Below, piece after piece: positions 26,989-36,279 of a stretch of 64,000 nucleotides of DNA; the first letter of the stretch is position 1, and the number at the start of each line of letters is the position of its first letter. The notes below the pieces were generated by a model, which was not told where the DNA came from, searched no databases, and saw only the letters and a list, made by a program, of their open reading frames with translations. The DNA comes from an uncultured Aquimarina sp. (GTDB taxonomy: Bacteria > Bacteroidota > Bacteroidia > Flavobacteriales > Flavobacteriaceae): contig CANMCO010000001.1 in the NCBI GenBank assembly GCA_947496355.1, positions 496,001 through 560,000 on the forward strand, read 5' to 3'. A program made the position numbers and the translations under genes.

Positions 26989-27351
26989 ATGAATAATAGT
27001 ACATATATGAAAATTGTTTATTGGATTACTACAATCGCCCTTTGTGCAATAATGTTGTATTCTGCCCAAATGTATTTCCTTAAAACCGATATGATTAAAG
27101 GTTTTTTTGAAAGCTTTAATTACCCAACTTATATCGTAATTCCGTTAGCGATTGCTAAACTTTTAGGAATTGTTGCTATTCTTACCAATAAAATAAAATG
27201 GATTAAAGAATGGGCCTACGCTGGATTCTTTTTTGATTTGGTACTGGCCAGCTTAGCACATTATTATGCAGGTCATGCCGTTGGACTTTCTATATATGCA
27301 ATTATAATTCTAGCGGTTTCTTATACTGTTGGTAAAAAAGTACGGCCATAA
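26989..27351 (+). CDS. DoxX-like membrane protein (tandem copy 2)
   Basis: A 120-aa paralogue of the preceding protein, with the same four-helix plan. The ATG at 26989 gives six extra residues (MNNSTY) before MKIVYWI; the ATG at 27007 would align with copy 1 and is equally plausible. Its stop overlaps the rsmI start by one base (TAATG), so translation is coupled with rsmI. Confidence 0.8.
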   Translation: MNNSTYMKIVYWITTIALCAIMLYSAQMYFLKTDMIKGFFESFNYPTYIVIPLAIAKLLGIVAILTNKIKWIKEWAYAGFFFDLVLASLAHYYAGHAVGLSIYAIIILAVSYTVGKKVRP

Positions 27352-28025
27352 TGTCAAAACTATACCTTGTACCTACACCTATCGGGAATCTAGAAGATAT
27401 GACTTTTAGAGCGATCAAAATTCTAAAAGAAGTAGATTTAATCCTTGCAGAGGATACACGCACTAGTGGGAAATTGTTGAAACATTTCGATATCGCTACA
27501 CATATGCAGAGTCATCATATGCATAACGAGCATAAAATGGTGAATCGTATTATTCAAAGACTACAAAGTGGAGAAACGATCGCTTTAATTAGTGATGCTG
27601 GCACACCTGCAATAAGTGATCCTGGATTTTTACTTACCAGAGCTTGTGTAGAGCATAAAATTGAAGTAGAATGTCTTCCAGGGGCAACAGCATTTGTTCC
27701 TGCTCTAGTAAATAGCGGATTACCAAATGATAAATTTGTTTTTGAAGGTTTTTTGCCTGTTAAGAAAGGAAGACAAACCCGACTAAAGTTATTATCTGAA
27801 GAACCAAGAACTATGATTTTCTATGAATCACCACATAAATTGGTAAAAACCCTAGGGAGCTTTGTAGAATATTTTGGAGAAGACCGCCAGGTTTCGGTAT
27901 CGAGAGAGTTAAGTAAACTTCATGAAGAAACAGTTAGAGGCACAACCAAAGAAGTTCTTACGCATTTCGAAAATAAACCACCCAAAGGGGAGATTGTTGT
28001 GATAGTCGAAGGAAAAAAGAAATAA
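27351..28025 (+). CDS. rsmI: 16S rRNA 2'-O-ribose C1402 methyltransferase RsmI
   Basis: A 224-aa SAM-dependent enzyme that methylates the ribose of C1402 in the decoding centre. The YraL/RsmI signatures are present: LYLVPTPIGNLEDMTFRAI at the start, AEDTRTSGKLLKHF, ALISDAGTPAISDPGF and FYESPHKLVKTL. It lacks the longer C-terminal extension of the E. coli protein (286 aa), as is usual in this phylum. It overlaps both neighbours by one base. Confidence 0.94.
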   Translation: MSKLYLVPTPIGNLEDMTFRAIKILKEVDLILAEDTRTSGKLLKHFDIATHMQSHHMHNEHKMVNRIIQRLQSGETIALISDAGTPAISDPGFLLTRACVEHKIEVECLPGATAFVPALVNSGLPNDKFVFEGFLPVKKGRQTRLKLLSEEPRTMIFYESPHKLVKTLGSFVEYFGEDRQVSVSRELSKLHEETVRGTTKEVLTHFENKPPKGEIVVIVEGKKK

Positions 28026-28597
28026 TGGATAAACTGCTTTCAGACATAAGAGGGTGTGAAGTGTGTAAGGCACATTTGCCCTTAGGCCCTAGACCTGTTG
28101 TGTCTGGTCATCCTAAAGCCAAAATTATCATTATCGGGCAGGCACCGGGTACCAAAGTTCACAATTCGGGAATTCCTTGGGATGATGCTAGTGGTACGCA
28201 ACTAAGAAAATGGCTGAATATTACGGATGATTTATTTTATGATGAAACCAAAATAGCCATAGTTCCTATGGGATTTTGTTATCCTGGAAAAGGAAAGAGC
28301 GGTGACTTGCCGCCAAGGCCAGAATGCGCACCGTTGTGGCATAAACCACTATTTGATACTATGCCAGAATTGAAATTAATCATATTAATTGGCCAGTATG
28401 CTCAAAAATATTATCTGAAAAAAGACGCAAAGAAGACTTTAACAGATACGGTTAGCGAATATGAAAAGTATCTGCCTACATATTTTACGTTACCGCACCC
28501 ATCTCCCAGAAATCGTTTTTGGCTCACAAAAAACCCGTGGTTCGAAGATCATGTGGTACCTGTCCTTCGACAAAAGGTAAAAGAAATTTTATTTTAG
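28025..28597 (+). CDS. Uracil-DNA glycosylase family protein
   Basis: A 190-aa protein of the UDG superfamily. The N-terminal CEVCKAHLP holds one Cys pair only, so the full four-Cys iron-sulfur site of families 4 and 5 does not seem complete. The active-site motif is IIIGQAPGTKVHNSGIPWDDASG and the later loop HPSPRNRFW. It may repair uracil in DNA, but family members with different loops have other or no activity. It overlaps rsmI by one base. Confidence 0.85.
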   Translation: MDKLLSDIRGCEVCKAHLPLGPRPVVSGHPKAKIIIIGQAPGTKVHNSGIPWDDASGTQLRKWLNITDDLFYDETKIAIVPMGFCYPGKGKSGDLPPRPECAPLWHKPLFDTMPELKLIILIGQYAQKYYLKKDAKKTLTDTVSEYEKYLPTYFTLPHPSPRNRFWLTKNPWFEDHVVPVLRQKVKEILF

Positions 28598-28698
28598 GAT
28601 GTTTTTTCCCCGAAATAGTTCTCTTTGTTTTCATAATAAATTGGTGTAAATACTGTTATTGAAAAGTCCGTAAGGACTAATAAATAAATGTAAATCAA

Positions 28699-29397
28699 TT
28701 GAAAAAGAAACCATTACTGGCTATTATAGGAATCAGCCTACTTGTCTTTTTATTATGGCAATTGCCATATTTTGGGATGATACAGTACCCATTACTATTG
28801 CTGGGTACGTGGTTTCACGAAATGGGTCATGGCCTTACTGCCTTACTTCTTGGAGGAAAATTTTACTATTTAGAGATTTATGATAACGGTGGCGGCGTAG
28901 CGTATTCTAATGTATCTTTTAGTTATCTTGAGTATAATGTGGCAAGATCAATTACATCAGCAGGAGGTTTGCTGGGCCCTGCTATCTCTGGAGCAATACT
29001 TATCGCTTCTGCAAAAAACCGAATTACTTCTAAAATTACATTGTGGCTTTTAGTAATAATTATGGTACTATCGCTATGTATATGGATTCACGAACTATTG
29101 GCGTTGATCATTCTAAGTATTTTTGCAGCAATTTTATTTTTTATTGCTATCCTAAGAGTTAGAAAATTAGAGGCGTTTACGTTACTTTTTTTAGGAACTC
29201 AATGTGTATTAAGTACATATTTACAAACGTCGTATCTATTTACCAAGCAGTTTGAACGTGATGGAAGAATTCAATATTCTGATACACAAATAATAGCTGC
29301 GCATCTATCTGGAGAGTATTGGATGTGGGCAGTACTCATTCTCTTAATTACTATTTTTCTTTTATATAGAAGCTATCGATATTATTTGAGTAAATAA
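28699..29397 (+). CDS. M50 family metallopeptidase
   Basis: A 232-aa polytopic protein with the zinc motif HEMGH in a membrane helix (about residues 36-40) and around six hydrophobic segments (GGLLGPAISGAILIAS, FAAILFFIAIL). M50 enzymes cut proteins within the membrane, but this short family has no known substrate. The start appears to be TTG at 28699: the frame has no ATG before an upstream stop at 28681. A small AGTCC/GGACT hairpin lies just upstream (28665-28678). Confidence 0.8.
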   Translation: MKKKPLLAIIGISLLVFLLWQLPYFGMIQYPLLLLGTWFHEMGHGLTALLLGGKFYYLEIYDNGGGVAYSNVSFSYLEYNVARSITSAGGLLGPAISGAILIASAKNRITSKITLWLLVIIMVLSLCIWIHELLALIILSIFAAILFFIAILRVRKLEAFTLLFLGTQCVLSTYLQTSYLFTKQFERDGRIQYSDTQIIAAHLSGEYWMWAVLILLITIFLLYRSYRYYLSK

Positions 29398-29409
29398 ATG
29401 ATAAAAATA

Positions 29410-29429
29410 AGCCCTCTAAATTGAGGGCT
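29410..29429. terminator. Bidirectional terminator between convergent genes
   Basis: AGCCCTC / GAGGGCT with a six-base loop, flanked by A/T-rich runs on both sides, lies between the M50 gene and the minus-strand peroxidase-like gene. Confidence 0.75.
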
Positions 29430-29458
29430 CATTTATTCTATAATCTAATATATGAATA

Positions 29459-30049
29459 TTAAACGTGTTTTCCTTTTTCCCAACCGTGCTTACCAAGGTA
29501 TTGTTCACCAGATTCGATAGCACCTTCTTCTACAGTCGTTCCCATAGAATCGTTCCATCGGTTTAGGTATCCAAATAAGGAGATTACACCTAACATTTCT
29601 ACAATTTCACCTTCATCCCAATGCTTATATAGTTCTGTTTTGATGTTTTCATCAACTGCGTTAGGAATTACAGATGCAGCTAACGAAAAATCAAGTGCAG
29701 CACGTTCTGCATCACTAAAAGCAGGGTGTGTCTTGTACTCCCAGATATTATCAAGTTGCTCTTGTTCTGCCCCATAACGTTCTGCGGCACGTATTGCATG
29801 TGCCTGGCAATATCTACAACCTGTAGCATTGCTACTTACCCAGGCAATCATACGTTTTAATGCAGACGTAACTCGACCTTCATTGGCCATTACTGCTTTA
29901 TTAAGGTTAATAAATGCTTTAGAAATTGCTGGTCTTCTTTGCATTGTGAGTACAGAATTAGGGCAAAATCCTAAGGTTTCATTAAAAAATTCTGCTAATT
30001 CTTTTGTTTTGGGATCGTGATCAGCAGATAGTGGAGTTACTAATGGCAT
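29459..30049 (-). CDS. Carboxymuconolactone decarboxylase / AhpD-like peroxidase-related protein
   Basis: A 196-aa all-helical protein of the CMD/AhpD family. The redox motif is C-x-x-C...H (CRYCQAHAIRAAERYGA). It would work as a peroxidatic or disulfide-reducing enzyme, though the physiological partner is unknown. The ATG at 30049 (MPLVTPLSADHDPKTKELAEFF) is preferred; a longer frame from 30115 adds a hydrophobic stretch unlike the family. It stands alone. Confidence 0.85.
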   Translation of the reverse strand: MPLVTPLSADHDPKTKELAEFFNETLGFCPNSVLTMQRRPAISKAFINLNKAVMANEGRVTSALKRMIAWVSSNATGCRYCQAHAIRAAERYGAEQEQLDNIWEYKTHPAFSDAERAALDFSLAASVIPNAVDENIKTELYKHWDEGEIVEMLGVISLFGYLNRWNDSMGTTVEEGAIESGEQYLGKHGWEKGKHV

Positions 30050-30179
30050 GTGTATATGTATTATTGAGTTTAAACTTAAAATTTTTAGCACGACAAAATA
30101 CAAAACTAATGTCAAATCTAGAGTGGTCGAGATGTTTTTTGTACTTTGGAATTTTTAATATTTGGAATACACTACATAA

Positions 30180-31865
30180 ATGAGATGGACACTAAAACCT
30201 ATACCTAATACTACAAAAATAAATCACTTAGCAGAAGCATTAAATGTAGACAAGATAATTGCTTCACTTTTGGTGCAGAGAGGTATAGAGACCTTTGATC
30301 AAGCCAAGAAGTTCTTCAGACCGTCATTAGAAGATTTACATAATCCATTCTTAATGAAAGATATGGATAAAGCGGTTGCAAGAATTGAAAAGGCTATTTC
30401 AAATGGTGAAAATATTATGGTTTATGGTGATTATGATGTAGACGGTACAACGTCTGTCGCACTTATGTCCTCGTATCTAAAAACATTATCTCCACAAATC
30501 GCAACGTATATTCCTGATCGATATAATGAAGGTTACGGAGTTTCTTATACCGGGATAGATTATGCCCATGATAACGATATGTCTTTGATTGTAGCCTTAG
30601 ACTGCGGAATTAAGGCTATAGAAAAAGTAGCATACGCAAAATCAAAAGGGGTAGATTTTATCATTTGTGATCACCACAGACCGGGAGATGAGATTCCTGA
30701 TGCCGCAGCAGTTTTAGACCCTAAACGTGAAGATTGTGAATACCCATATAATGAATTATGTGGTTGTGGAGTAGGTTTCAAATTAATTCAGGCACTGGCA
30801 ACTAAATATGATCAAACTATTGATGATTTGCTGCCATATTTAGACTTAGTGGCAACTGCTATTGGGGCCGATATCGTACCAATCACGGGGGAAAATAGAG
30901 TATTGGCATATTATGGCTTACAAGTCATTAATGAAAACCCAAGAACCGGTTTTAAGGCCATGATAGCGCAGGTAAAAAAGGAAACATTGACCATTACTGA
31001 TGTAGTTTTCATGATTGCTCCCAGGATTAATGCAGCAGGAAGGATGAAACATGGCTTGCATGCGGTTGAACTTCTTACAGAAGAAAACCCTGAACTAGCA
31101 TCGCAATTTGCCGCTGAAATAGAGGTTTATAATAGTGATCGAAAAGATGCTGATAAAAGTATTACCGAAGAAGCTCTAGGACAAATACACGAAAACAAAG
31201 AAGAAGATCGATATACTACTGTTGTGTATGAAGAAAGTTGGCATAAAGGAGTTATTGGCATAGTGGCCTCAAGGTTAACAGAGACCTATTACCGCCCAAC
31301 ATTGGTTTTCACCAAGAGTGGTGAAAAACTAGCTGCATCAGCCAGATCTGTAAAAGGATTCGACGTCTACAACGCACTTGATGCTTGTTCTGATCATATA
31401 GAACAGTTTGGAGGGCATAAATACGCAGCTGGGCTAACATTGCTTGAGGAACAATACGAATCCTTTAAACAAAAGTTTGAAGAAGTAGTAACTGCTACAA
31501 TAGATAAAAAATTACTAACTCCCGAAATAACTATAGATACAAAAATGGAGTTGGATCAGATCACACCAAAGTTCTTTCGTCTTCTGAAACAATTTGCTCC
31601 TTTTGGACCGGGAAATATGACTCCGGTGTTTATGACCGAAGGGCTAAAAGATACAGGATATGGTAAATGTGTAGGAGCAGATGATAAGCACTTGAAATGT
31701 AAGGTGCAGAAAAACGGGATTGCCGTTGATGCTATTGGTTTTAGTCTTGGCTCTAAACAAGATTTGATTAGCGCAGGACAACAGTTTAAAGCGGCATATA
31801 CGATTGATGAAAATGAATGGCAGGGCAAGGTATCACTTCAATTAAAGCTAAAGGACATAAATTAA
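30180..31865 (+). CDS. recJ: Single-stranded-DNA-specific exonuclease RecJ
   Basis: A 561-aa 5'-3' ssDNA exonuclease for recombination and mismatch repair. DHH motifs are GDYDVDGTTS (I), ALDCGIKA (II), CDHHRPGDEIPDAAAVLDPK (III) and CGCGVGFKL (IV). The DHHA1 region has GHKYAAGL, and the C-terminal OB-fold domain is present. Length matches the family (about 570 aa). The ATG at 30180 begins MRWTLKPIPN. Candidate promoter elements (TTTTTTG, TAATATTTG) lie 22 nt apart upstream but are imperfect. Confidence 0.95.
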   Translation: MRWTLKPIPNTTKINHLAEALNVDKIIASLLVQRGIETFDQAKKFFRPSLEDLHNPFLMKDMDKAVARIEKAISNGENIMVYGDYDVDGTTSVALMSSYLKTLSPQIATYIPDRYNEGYGVSYTGIDYAHDNDMSLIVALDCGIKAIEKVAYAKSKGVDFIICDHHRPGDEIPDAAAVLDPKREDCEYPYNELCGCGVGFKLIQALATKYDQTIDDLLPYLDLVATAIGADIVPITGENRVLAYYGLQVINENPRTGFKAMIAQVKKETLTITDVVFMIAPRINAAGRMKHGLHAVELLTEENPELASQFAAEIEVYNSDRKDADKSITEEALGQIHENKEEDRYTTVVYEESWHKGVIGIVASRLTETYYRPTLVFTKSGEKLAASARSVKGFDVYNALDACSDHIEQFGGHKYAAGLTLLEEQYESFKQKFEEVVTATIDKKLLTPEITIDTKMELDQITPKFFRLLKQFAPFGPGNMTPVFMTEGLKDTGYGKCVGADDKHLKCKVQKNGIAVDAIGFSLGSKQDLISAGQQFKAAYTIDENEWQGKVSLQLKLKDIN

Positions 31866-31926
31866 CTTTATTTTTATTTAGATTTATTATAAATAGTGTT
31901 ATTTTTGATTCAAAATAGAACTCAAA

Positions 31927-32280
31927 ATGAATGCTATAGATAAAATTTACAGCAATACGGTTGGCATATCTTTCTTTTGGAAGAGAGAAGCTAATGTTTT
32001 AATGCCCCGGGTTCAACTGGTGTTTAGGGATATTGGTTTTCTGCTTACCCTTAATGAACTAAAGGATTTTTCAGACTCATGTACGACAACCAGACAATCA
32101 CAGTGTTGTAATGAATGTAAAGACCTCAAAAATTGTAGGTCATTACTGCTAAGTACTCCTTCAGACAAAATAGACCTAGCTGTTAGCAAGGATGAGTTAG
32201 ATCAAATCCACGAATTGATCAATGGTACGATCTTTAGAGTTGAACTTAAAAACTGGATAAAAAACGTAAGTCTTAATTAA
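31927..32280 (+). CDS. Conserved hypothetical with a cysteine cluster
   Basis: A 117-aa soluble protein I do not recognise by name; similar proteins seem limited to flavobacteria (from memory). The middle has a cysteine cluster (C at about residues 57-75: CTTTRQSQCCNECKDLKNC), which could bind a metal or cluster. The C-terminal part (DLAVSKDELDQIHELINGTIF) is regular helix-strand. Its last 8 nt overlap the convergent hydrolase gene. Confidence 0.72.
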   Translation: MNAIDKIYSNTVGISFFWKREANVLMPRVQLVFRDIGFLLTLNELKDFSDSCTTTRQSQCCNECKDLKNCRSLLLSTPSDKIDLAVSKDELDQIHELINGTIFRVELKNWIKNVSLN

Positions 32281-33205
32281 GGAAATCCAGAATTTTATAA
32301 GCTATTTCTTCTGCTTTGGTCTCTTGGATGAAGTGTTTCTCGTCTACAAAATGAATATCTTCATCTTTTACCTTTAGTGCATTTGCAGCTTTGGTTTGTT
32401 GTGGAGGCCATTGTAACATTGTATCATGAATACCCCATATTACCGAAACAGGTACGTTTATATTTTCAAAAACCTCAGAGTAATCGGGTAATTCATTACA
32501 GGTTTGGCTAAAAAAGTAATACATAGCTTTTGTTTTACCTTCTAGCAAAGGTGTTTTATACCCTTCTACATCTAAAGGATTTAAGATGTTTTCTTTCAAT
32601 CCTTCATTAAACAGATTTTTAAGCAATGTATTTGTCGTTACACCATTTCGATAGGCCCACATAGCCGTCTTGGCCATTCCTCCTGGTTTCATTCTTACTG
32701 GTGGATAGAAACCTTCTTCGTAGATGATGGTATTGAGTACGATTAGTTTTTCAATTTTATCTGGATCTTGTTTCATAAGTTCCCAGGTCCATAATCCCCC
32801 AGCATCGTGCATTACGTGAGTCCATGTCTCTATACCCAAACTTGCCATAAGTTCCAAAAGGCGTTTTCCATGATTTTCTGCATTGTAGATTTCGAAACCA
32901 TCAGGAGAATCACTGGATCCATAGCCCAGCATATCAGGAACAATTACACGATATCCATTATCTACCAAAGGTTTTATCATTTTACGATATAACCAACCAG
33001 ATGTTGGTACCCCGTGTAAAAGCACAATCACAGGACCTTTTCCTTTATCAATATACTTTATAAGCCCATCATCTGTAGGATATAATCTTTGATCTGCCCT
33101 AAAATCTTCATAGGTGATCTGATTTTTTCTGATTTTGGTATTCTCGTATGGTTTACATGAAATAAGTAGTATCCCTATAAGGGCTAGTACAAAAAACTTC
33201 TGCAT
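32273..33205 (-). CDS. Alpha/beta-hydrolase lipoprotein (haloalkane dehalogenase-like)
   Basis: A 310-aa hydrolase with an N-terminal lipobox (GILLISCKP), so it is lipid-anchored outside the cytoplasm. The oxyanion motif is HGVPTSGWLY and the nucleophile elbow reads HVMHDAGGLWTWE: Asp is the nucleophile as in haloalkane dehalogenases and epoxide hydrolases, with a late His in DEKHFIQE. The substrate is unknown. Convergent overlap of 8 nt with the previous gene. Confidence 0.82.
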   Translation of the reverse strand: MQKFFVLALIGILLISCKPYENTKIRKNQITYEDFRADQRLYPTDDGLIKYIDKGKGPVIVLLHGVPTSGWLYRKMIKPLVDNGYRVIVPDMLGYGSSDSPDGFEIYNAENHGKRLLELMASLGIETWTHVMHDAGGLWTWELMKQDPDKIEKLIVLNTIIYEEGFYPPVRMKPGGMAKTAMWAYRNGVTTNTLLKNLFNEGLKENILNPLDVEGYKTPLLEGKTKAMYYFFSQTCNELPDYSEVFENINVPVSVIWGIHDTMLQWPPQQTKAANALKVKDEDIHFVDEKHFIQETKAEEIAYKILDFLN

Positions 33206-33297
33206 GGTCGTGATGATTTATGAGTTGGCAATTTACTTAAAATCATTTTTGTATGCTATAAGGTTTGAAAATTTAATCGTGAATTAAATTTTAACAA

Positions 33298-34443
33298 TCA
33301 AAACATACAACCGATTACAGCATTAATTAATTCTGTACTATTATATGGTGGATTTGCCTGGTTAATATTTGCAGATAGCAGTATTTTTTCTCTAGGAGCG
33401 TAAGCAACAAATGAACCATAAAATCCACCGTGTCCATAAAATCGCAATCCATTAAATTGATATTCAAAAATCCCAAGACCATAGCTTTTTCCATACTTTT
33501 TTGTGTCAGAAATATCAATCATCTTTACTAGTGTATTATCATTGTCAAAGAGTTTTAGTTCAAAGAGAGCTTTTATGAAAACAGCAATATCTTTTGTATT
33601 CGAGACCAAACCTCCTCCTCCCCATTCATAAGAGGTATTTACTTTTTTTGTTATGTTTATTCTATTTAAATATGCGTCTATTCGTTTGTGATTTCCAGAT
33701 ATGGGTTCGTAGAATTCAAAATAGGTGTTACCCATCTCCAAGGGTTCCAAAATCCTATTTCTAATTGCTTCTGGCAAACTTTTTCCGGTAAGATCTTCGA
33801 TTATAAAACCTAATAACATGTAATTAATATCGGAATAGTAATATCCTTTTCCCGGTTTATTATGTGGTTTTTTATTTAAGCCATACTGATAATACTTTTT
33901 AAAAAACTTTTTGGCTGTATATTGTTTTTGAGGATTAAGAAGTACGCTAATATTAAATCTTGTTTGTGCATCTATAAACACGTCACCAATTCCTGAAGTA
34001 TGATTAAGAAGCATTTTGATAGTTATATCTTTTGAATATGATACGCTGTTTACAAGATGTAAATCATCAAAACGTATAAATTCTAATTTGCCTAAATATT
34101 TCTGTGCTTTATCATCAATATTTAAAAGTCCTTCTTCTTCTAATTGCAAAATAATCGTCGCCACCAGAGTTTTTGTTATGCTTGCAATATTATATTGATA
34201 GTGCTCATCTACCTTGATGTTTTTCCTTTTTACATACCCAACTCCTTTGTGTAGATTAAACCCTGTTTTGTTATTCTCTGCATAGAGAAGAAAATTATGA
34301 ACAGGTTTTTTTCGACTATTAACTAAATGAGCTTTCATTAAAGAATCAATTTTATTTTGTTTTTTACCAAATTCATTTTGCGAAAAACCTAAGACACAAA
34401 AGAATAGCAAAATTATACTTGCAATTTGTTTTGAAAATATCAT
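33298..34443 (-). CDS. Serine hydrolase (beta-lactamase class C/PBP-like)
   Basis: A 381-aa exported protein with a signal peptide (IFSKQIASIILLFFCVLGFSQ). Class C-type motifs are SITKTLV (S-x-x-K), YSDINYMLLG (Y-x-N) and GHGGFYGSF (H-x-G in place of K-T-G). Such proteins include D-aminopeptidases, esterases and peptidoglycan enzymes; a true antibiotic beta-lactamase is not implied. It lies 105 nt downstream of the LytTR gene on the same strand and could be its target (inference). Confidence 0.85.
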   Translation of the reverse strand: MIFSKQIASIILLFFCVLGFSQNEFGKKQNKIDSLMKAHLVNSRKKPVHNFLLYAENNKTGFNLHKGVGYVKRKNIKVDEHYQYNIASITKTLVATIILQLEEEGLLNIDDKAQKYLGKLEFIRFDDLHLVNSVSYSKDITIKMLLNHTSGIGDVFIDAQTRFNISVLLNPQKQYTAKKFFKKYYQYGLNKKPHNKPGKGYYYSDINYMLLGFIIEDLTGKSLPEAIRNRILEPLEMGNTYFEFYEPISGNHKRIDAYLNRINITKKVNTSYEWGGGGLVSNTKDIAVFIKALFELKLFDNDNTLVKMIDISDTKKYGKSYGLGIFEYQFNGLRFYGHGGFYGSFVAYAPREKILLSANINQANPPYNSTELINAVIGCMF

Positions 34444-34548
34444 ACCTACCTAAATTTATTTCCTGTAATAGTAGGAACAGATAATGATTTAATGAAAAAG
34501 TGTAGGTCTATTTTCTGTGAAGTGTAGCATAATTAACTGTGAACAATC

Positions 34549-35349
34549 TTACTCAGGTTGAAACCATTTTTTAAATGTAGAAACCTTTGTTCTACTTACT
34601 GTAATTTGCGAGGGAAAAAGATCGTGTTGATTCACAAGTATCAGGATTTTACCATTTTCTATTCGTTTAAATCCAGAAATCATTTTTCGATGTAGTATAA
34701 ATTGACGATTTAATCTAAAGAGACTAGCCTTTGGGAGTTTTTTTTCTATCCGACTTAATGATAGATCCAAGTAATATTTCTCGTTTTTAAGAGTACATAC
34801 AACCGAATAATCACCATCCACATAAAAACCAACTATTTGCTCAAAAGTGAGCTTTATTTTTTTATTCCCTTGATTTACTATAAACCCTTCAGAATGACGA
34901 CGACGATCTTGCTGATATTTTTCTTCAGCGTTTCTCCATTGATTATAAAAATGTGCTCCTATATAAATTCCATTAATAACAAATACCCATATGCTGATTA
35001 TCATAATATCATGAGTATAAAAATGTAGAGGCGCAGATTTTCCTTTAACTATCCAGCTTAAGAGTTCTGTAAGAAAGACGATTATCGATAGTCCAATGAT
35101 TAAGGTGCTGATAATTTGAAAAACTATACGCTTAATCAGAGATTTGTTATATGGTATTTTCTGGTCCAGAATCCTAATAAAACTTCTTATTCCCCACCAA
35201 GCTAAATAACCTTGAGCCGTATCTATTGAAAAAGTAAGTAAGAGAAACCAATCAAGTTTTATATTTGAATACGTTAGATAATAATTTATAATGTTGATTA
35301 GAGGTATGAGAATAAGAAACAACTTAATATCTGAAAAATAAGTCTTCAT
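34549..35349 (-). CDS. LytTR-type transcriptional regulator with membrane N-terminus
   Basis: A 266-aa membrane-bound regulator. Residues about 8-135 form four hydrophobic helices; residues about 165-265 form a LytTR DNA-binding domain (QIVGFYVDGDYSVVCTLKNEKYYLDLSLSRIEKKLPKASLFRLNRQFILHR). No sensor kinase is adjacent, so the membrane part may sense directly. The next gene on the strand (serine hydrolase) is a plausible target. The family usually autoregulates. Confidence 0.87.
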   Translation of the reverse strand: MKTYFSDIKLFLILIPLINIINYYLTYSNIKLDWFLLLTFSIDTAQGYLAWWGIRSFIRILDQKIPYNKSLIKRIVFQIISTLIIGLSIIVFLTELLSWIVKGKSAPLHFYTHDIMIISIWVFVINGIYIGAHFYNQWRNAEEKYQQDRRRHSEGFIVNQGNKKIKLTFEQIVGFYVDGDYSVVCTLKNEKYYLDLSLSRIEKKLPKASLFRLNRQFILHRKMISGFKRIENGKILILVNQHDLFPSQITVSRTKVSTFKKWFQPE

Positions 35350-35421
35350 TTTTGGTTCTTATATTTTATTAATGAGTATGAAGTATCTCAATCATTTTTA
35401 TATGTTATACAGTATAAAGTT

Positions 35422-36249
35422 TTAATTTTCCTTACCATAGTTTTTTACAATTTCGGTAACATCTTTATACTTTTTCCAGGATTTTGGTCGTTCAAAATCC
35501 TGCCCTGATTTAAGAACTTTGGCATTAGAATATGATTCCTTTATTGCTCCCCAGGTAGTATCTTTCCAATTTGCTTTGTCCATTTCCAAAAATTTCACTC
35601 CTTTCAGAGGCCCAGAGACGGCTCTACCTATAAGAGGCCACCAAAGGCTTTCTGTTTCTCTGTCCCATAAAACAAATCCATCAAGACCTCCCCAAACCTC
35701 TTCATCATAATACGTATAGCCGCTTAATGCAAAAGTCAATTCTTTATCACCATATTTACGTTCGTAAATAGCGCCTAGATCGGCAAGTATACAGTACACC
35801 GCCATAATTGGCTTGCCATTTAAAACGTCATTTACTACTTCGTGTCTTGTAAGGTCTTTTATCGAATATGCTTTTACTTCATTACCTGCATACGCAACCA
35901 AAAATCGGGTGTCATCTGTCCAAGTAGTATCGGCCTCTTGTACAGAGATAAATTCTGGTTTTAATATAGCAGGAAACGTTTCTCTACCGATACCATAATG
36001 AAATTGTTCATCTTTTAGATCATAGCCTGTAATATCAAAATGTTGAATATTGTCTTTTCCTCCGTATAGCATTCTTTTTCCATCAACTTCAAAGAATTTA
36101 TTGTGTTCCAGGGCGATGGGTCTTTTCTTTTTAGGGGTAACTTCTTCCTTTTTTTCTTTTTTAACCTCAGTCTCAACTTTTTTGGCTGTTTGATTGTTTT
36201 TGCAACCGATTATAAAAGCAATAGCGATCAATAAAAGAGATTTTTTCAT
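35422..36249 (-). CDS. DUF3179 domain lipoprotein
   Basis: A 275-aa lipoprotein (lipobox AFIIGCKNN) with a DUF3179-type body. A charged KKKEEVTPKKK linker (about residues 25-45) precedes it. Diagnostic stretches are DDTRFLVAYAGNEVKAYSIKDLTRHEVVND, PIMAVYCILADLGAIYERK and LWDRETESLWWPLIGRAVSGPLKG. The Cys in VYC is conserved in the family. Function is unknown. Confidence 0.85.
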   Translation of the reverse strand: MKKSLLLIAIAFIIGCKNNQTAKKVETEVKKEKKEEVTPKKKRPIALEHNKFFEVDGKRMLYGGKDNIQHFDITGYDLKDEQFHYGIGRETFPAILKPEFISVQEADTTWTDDTRFLVAYAGNEVKAYSIKDLTRHEVVNDVLNGKPIMAVYCILADLGAIYERKYGDKELTFALSGYTYYDEEVWGGLDGFVLWDRETESLWWPLIGRAVSGPLKGVKFLEMDKANWKDTTWGAIKESYSNAKVLKSGQDFERPKSWKKYKDVTEIVKNYGKEN

Positions 36250-36279
36250 GATGTTAGGGTGTTTTTTGTGAAAATCAGG

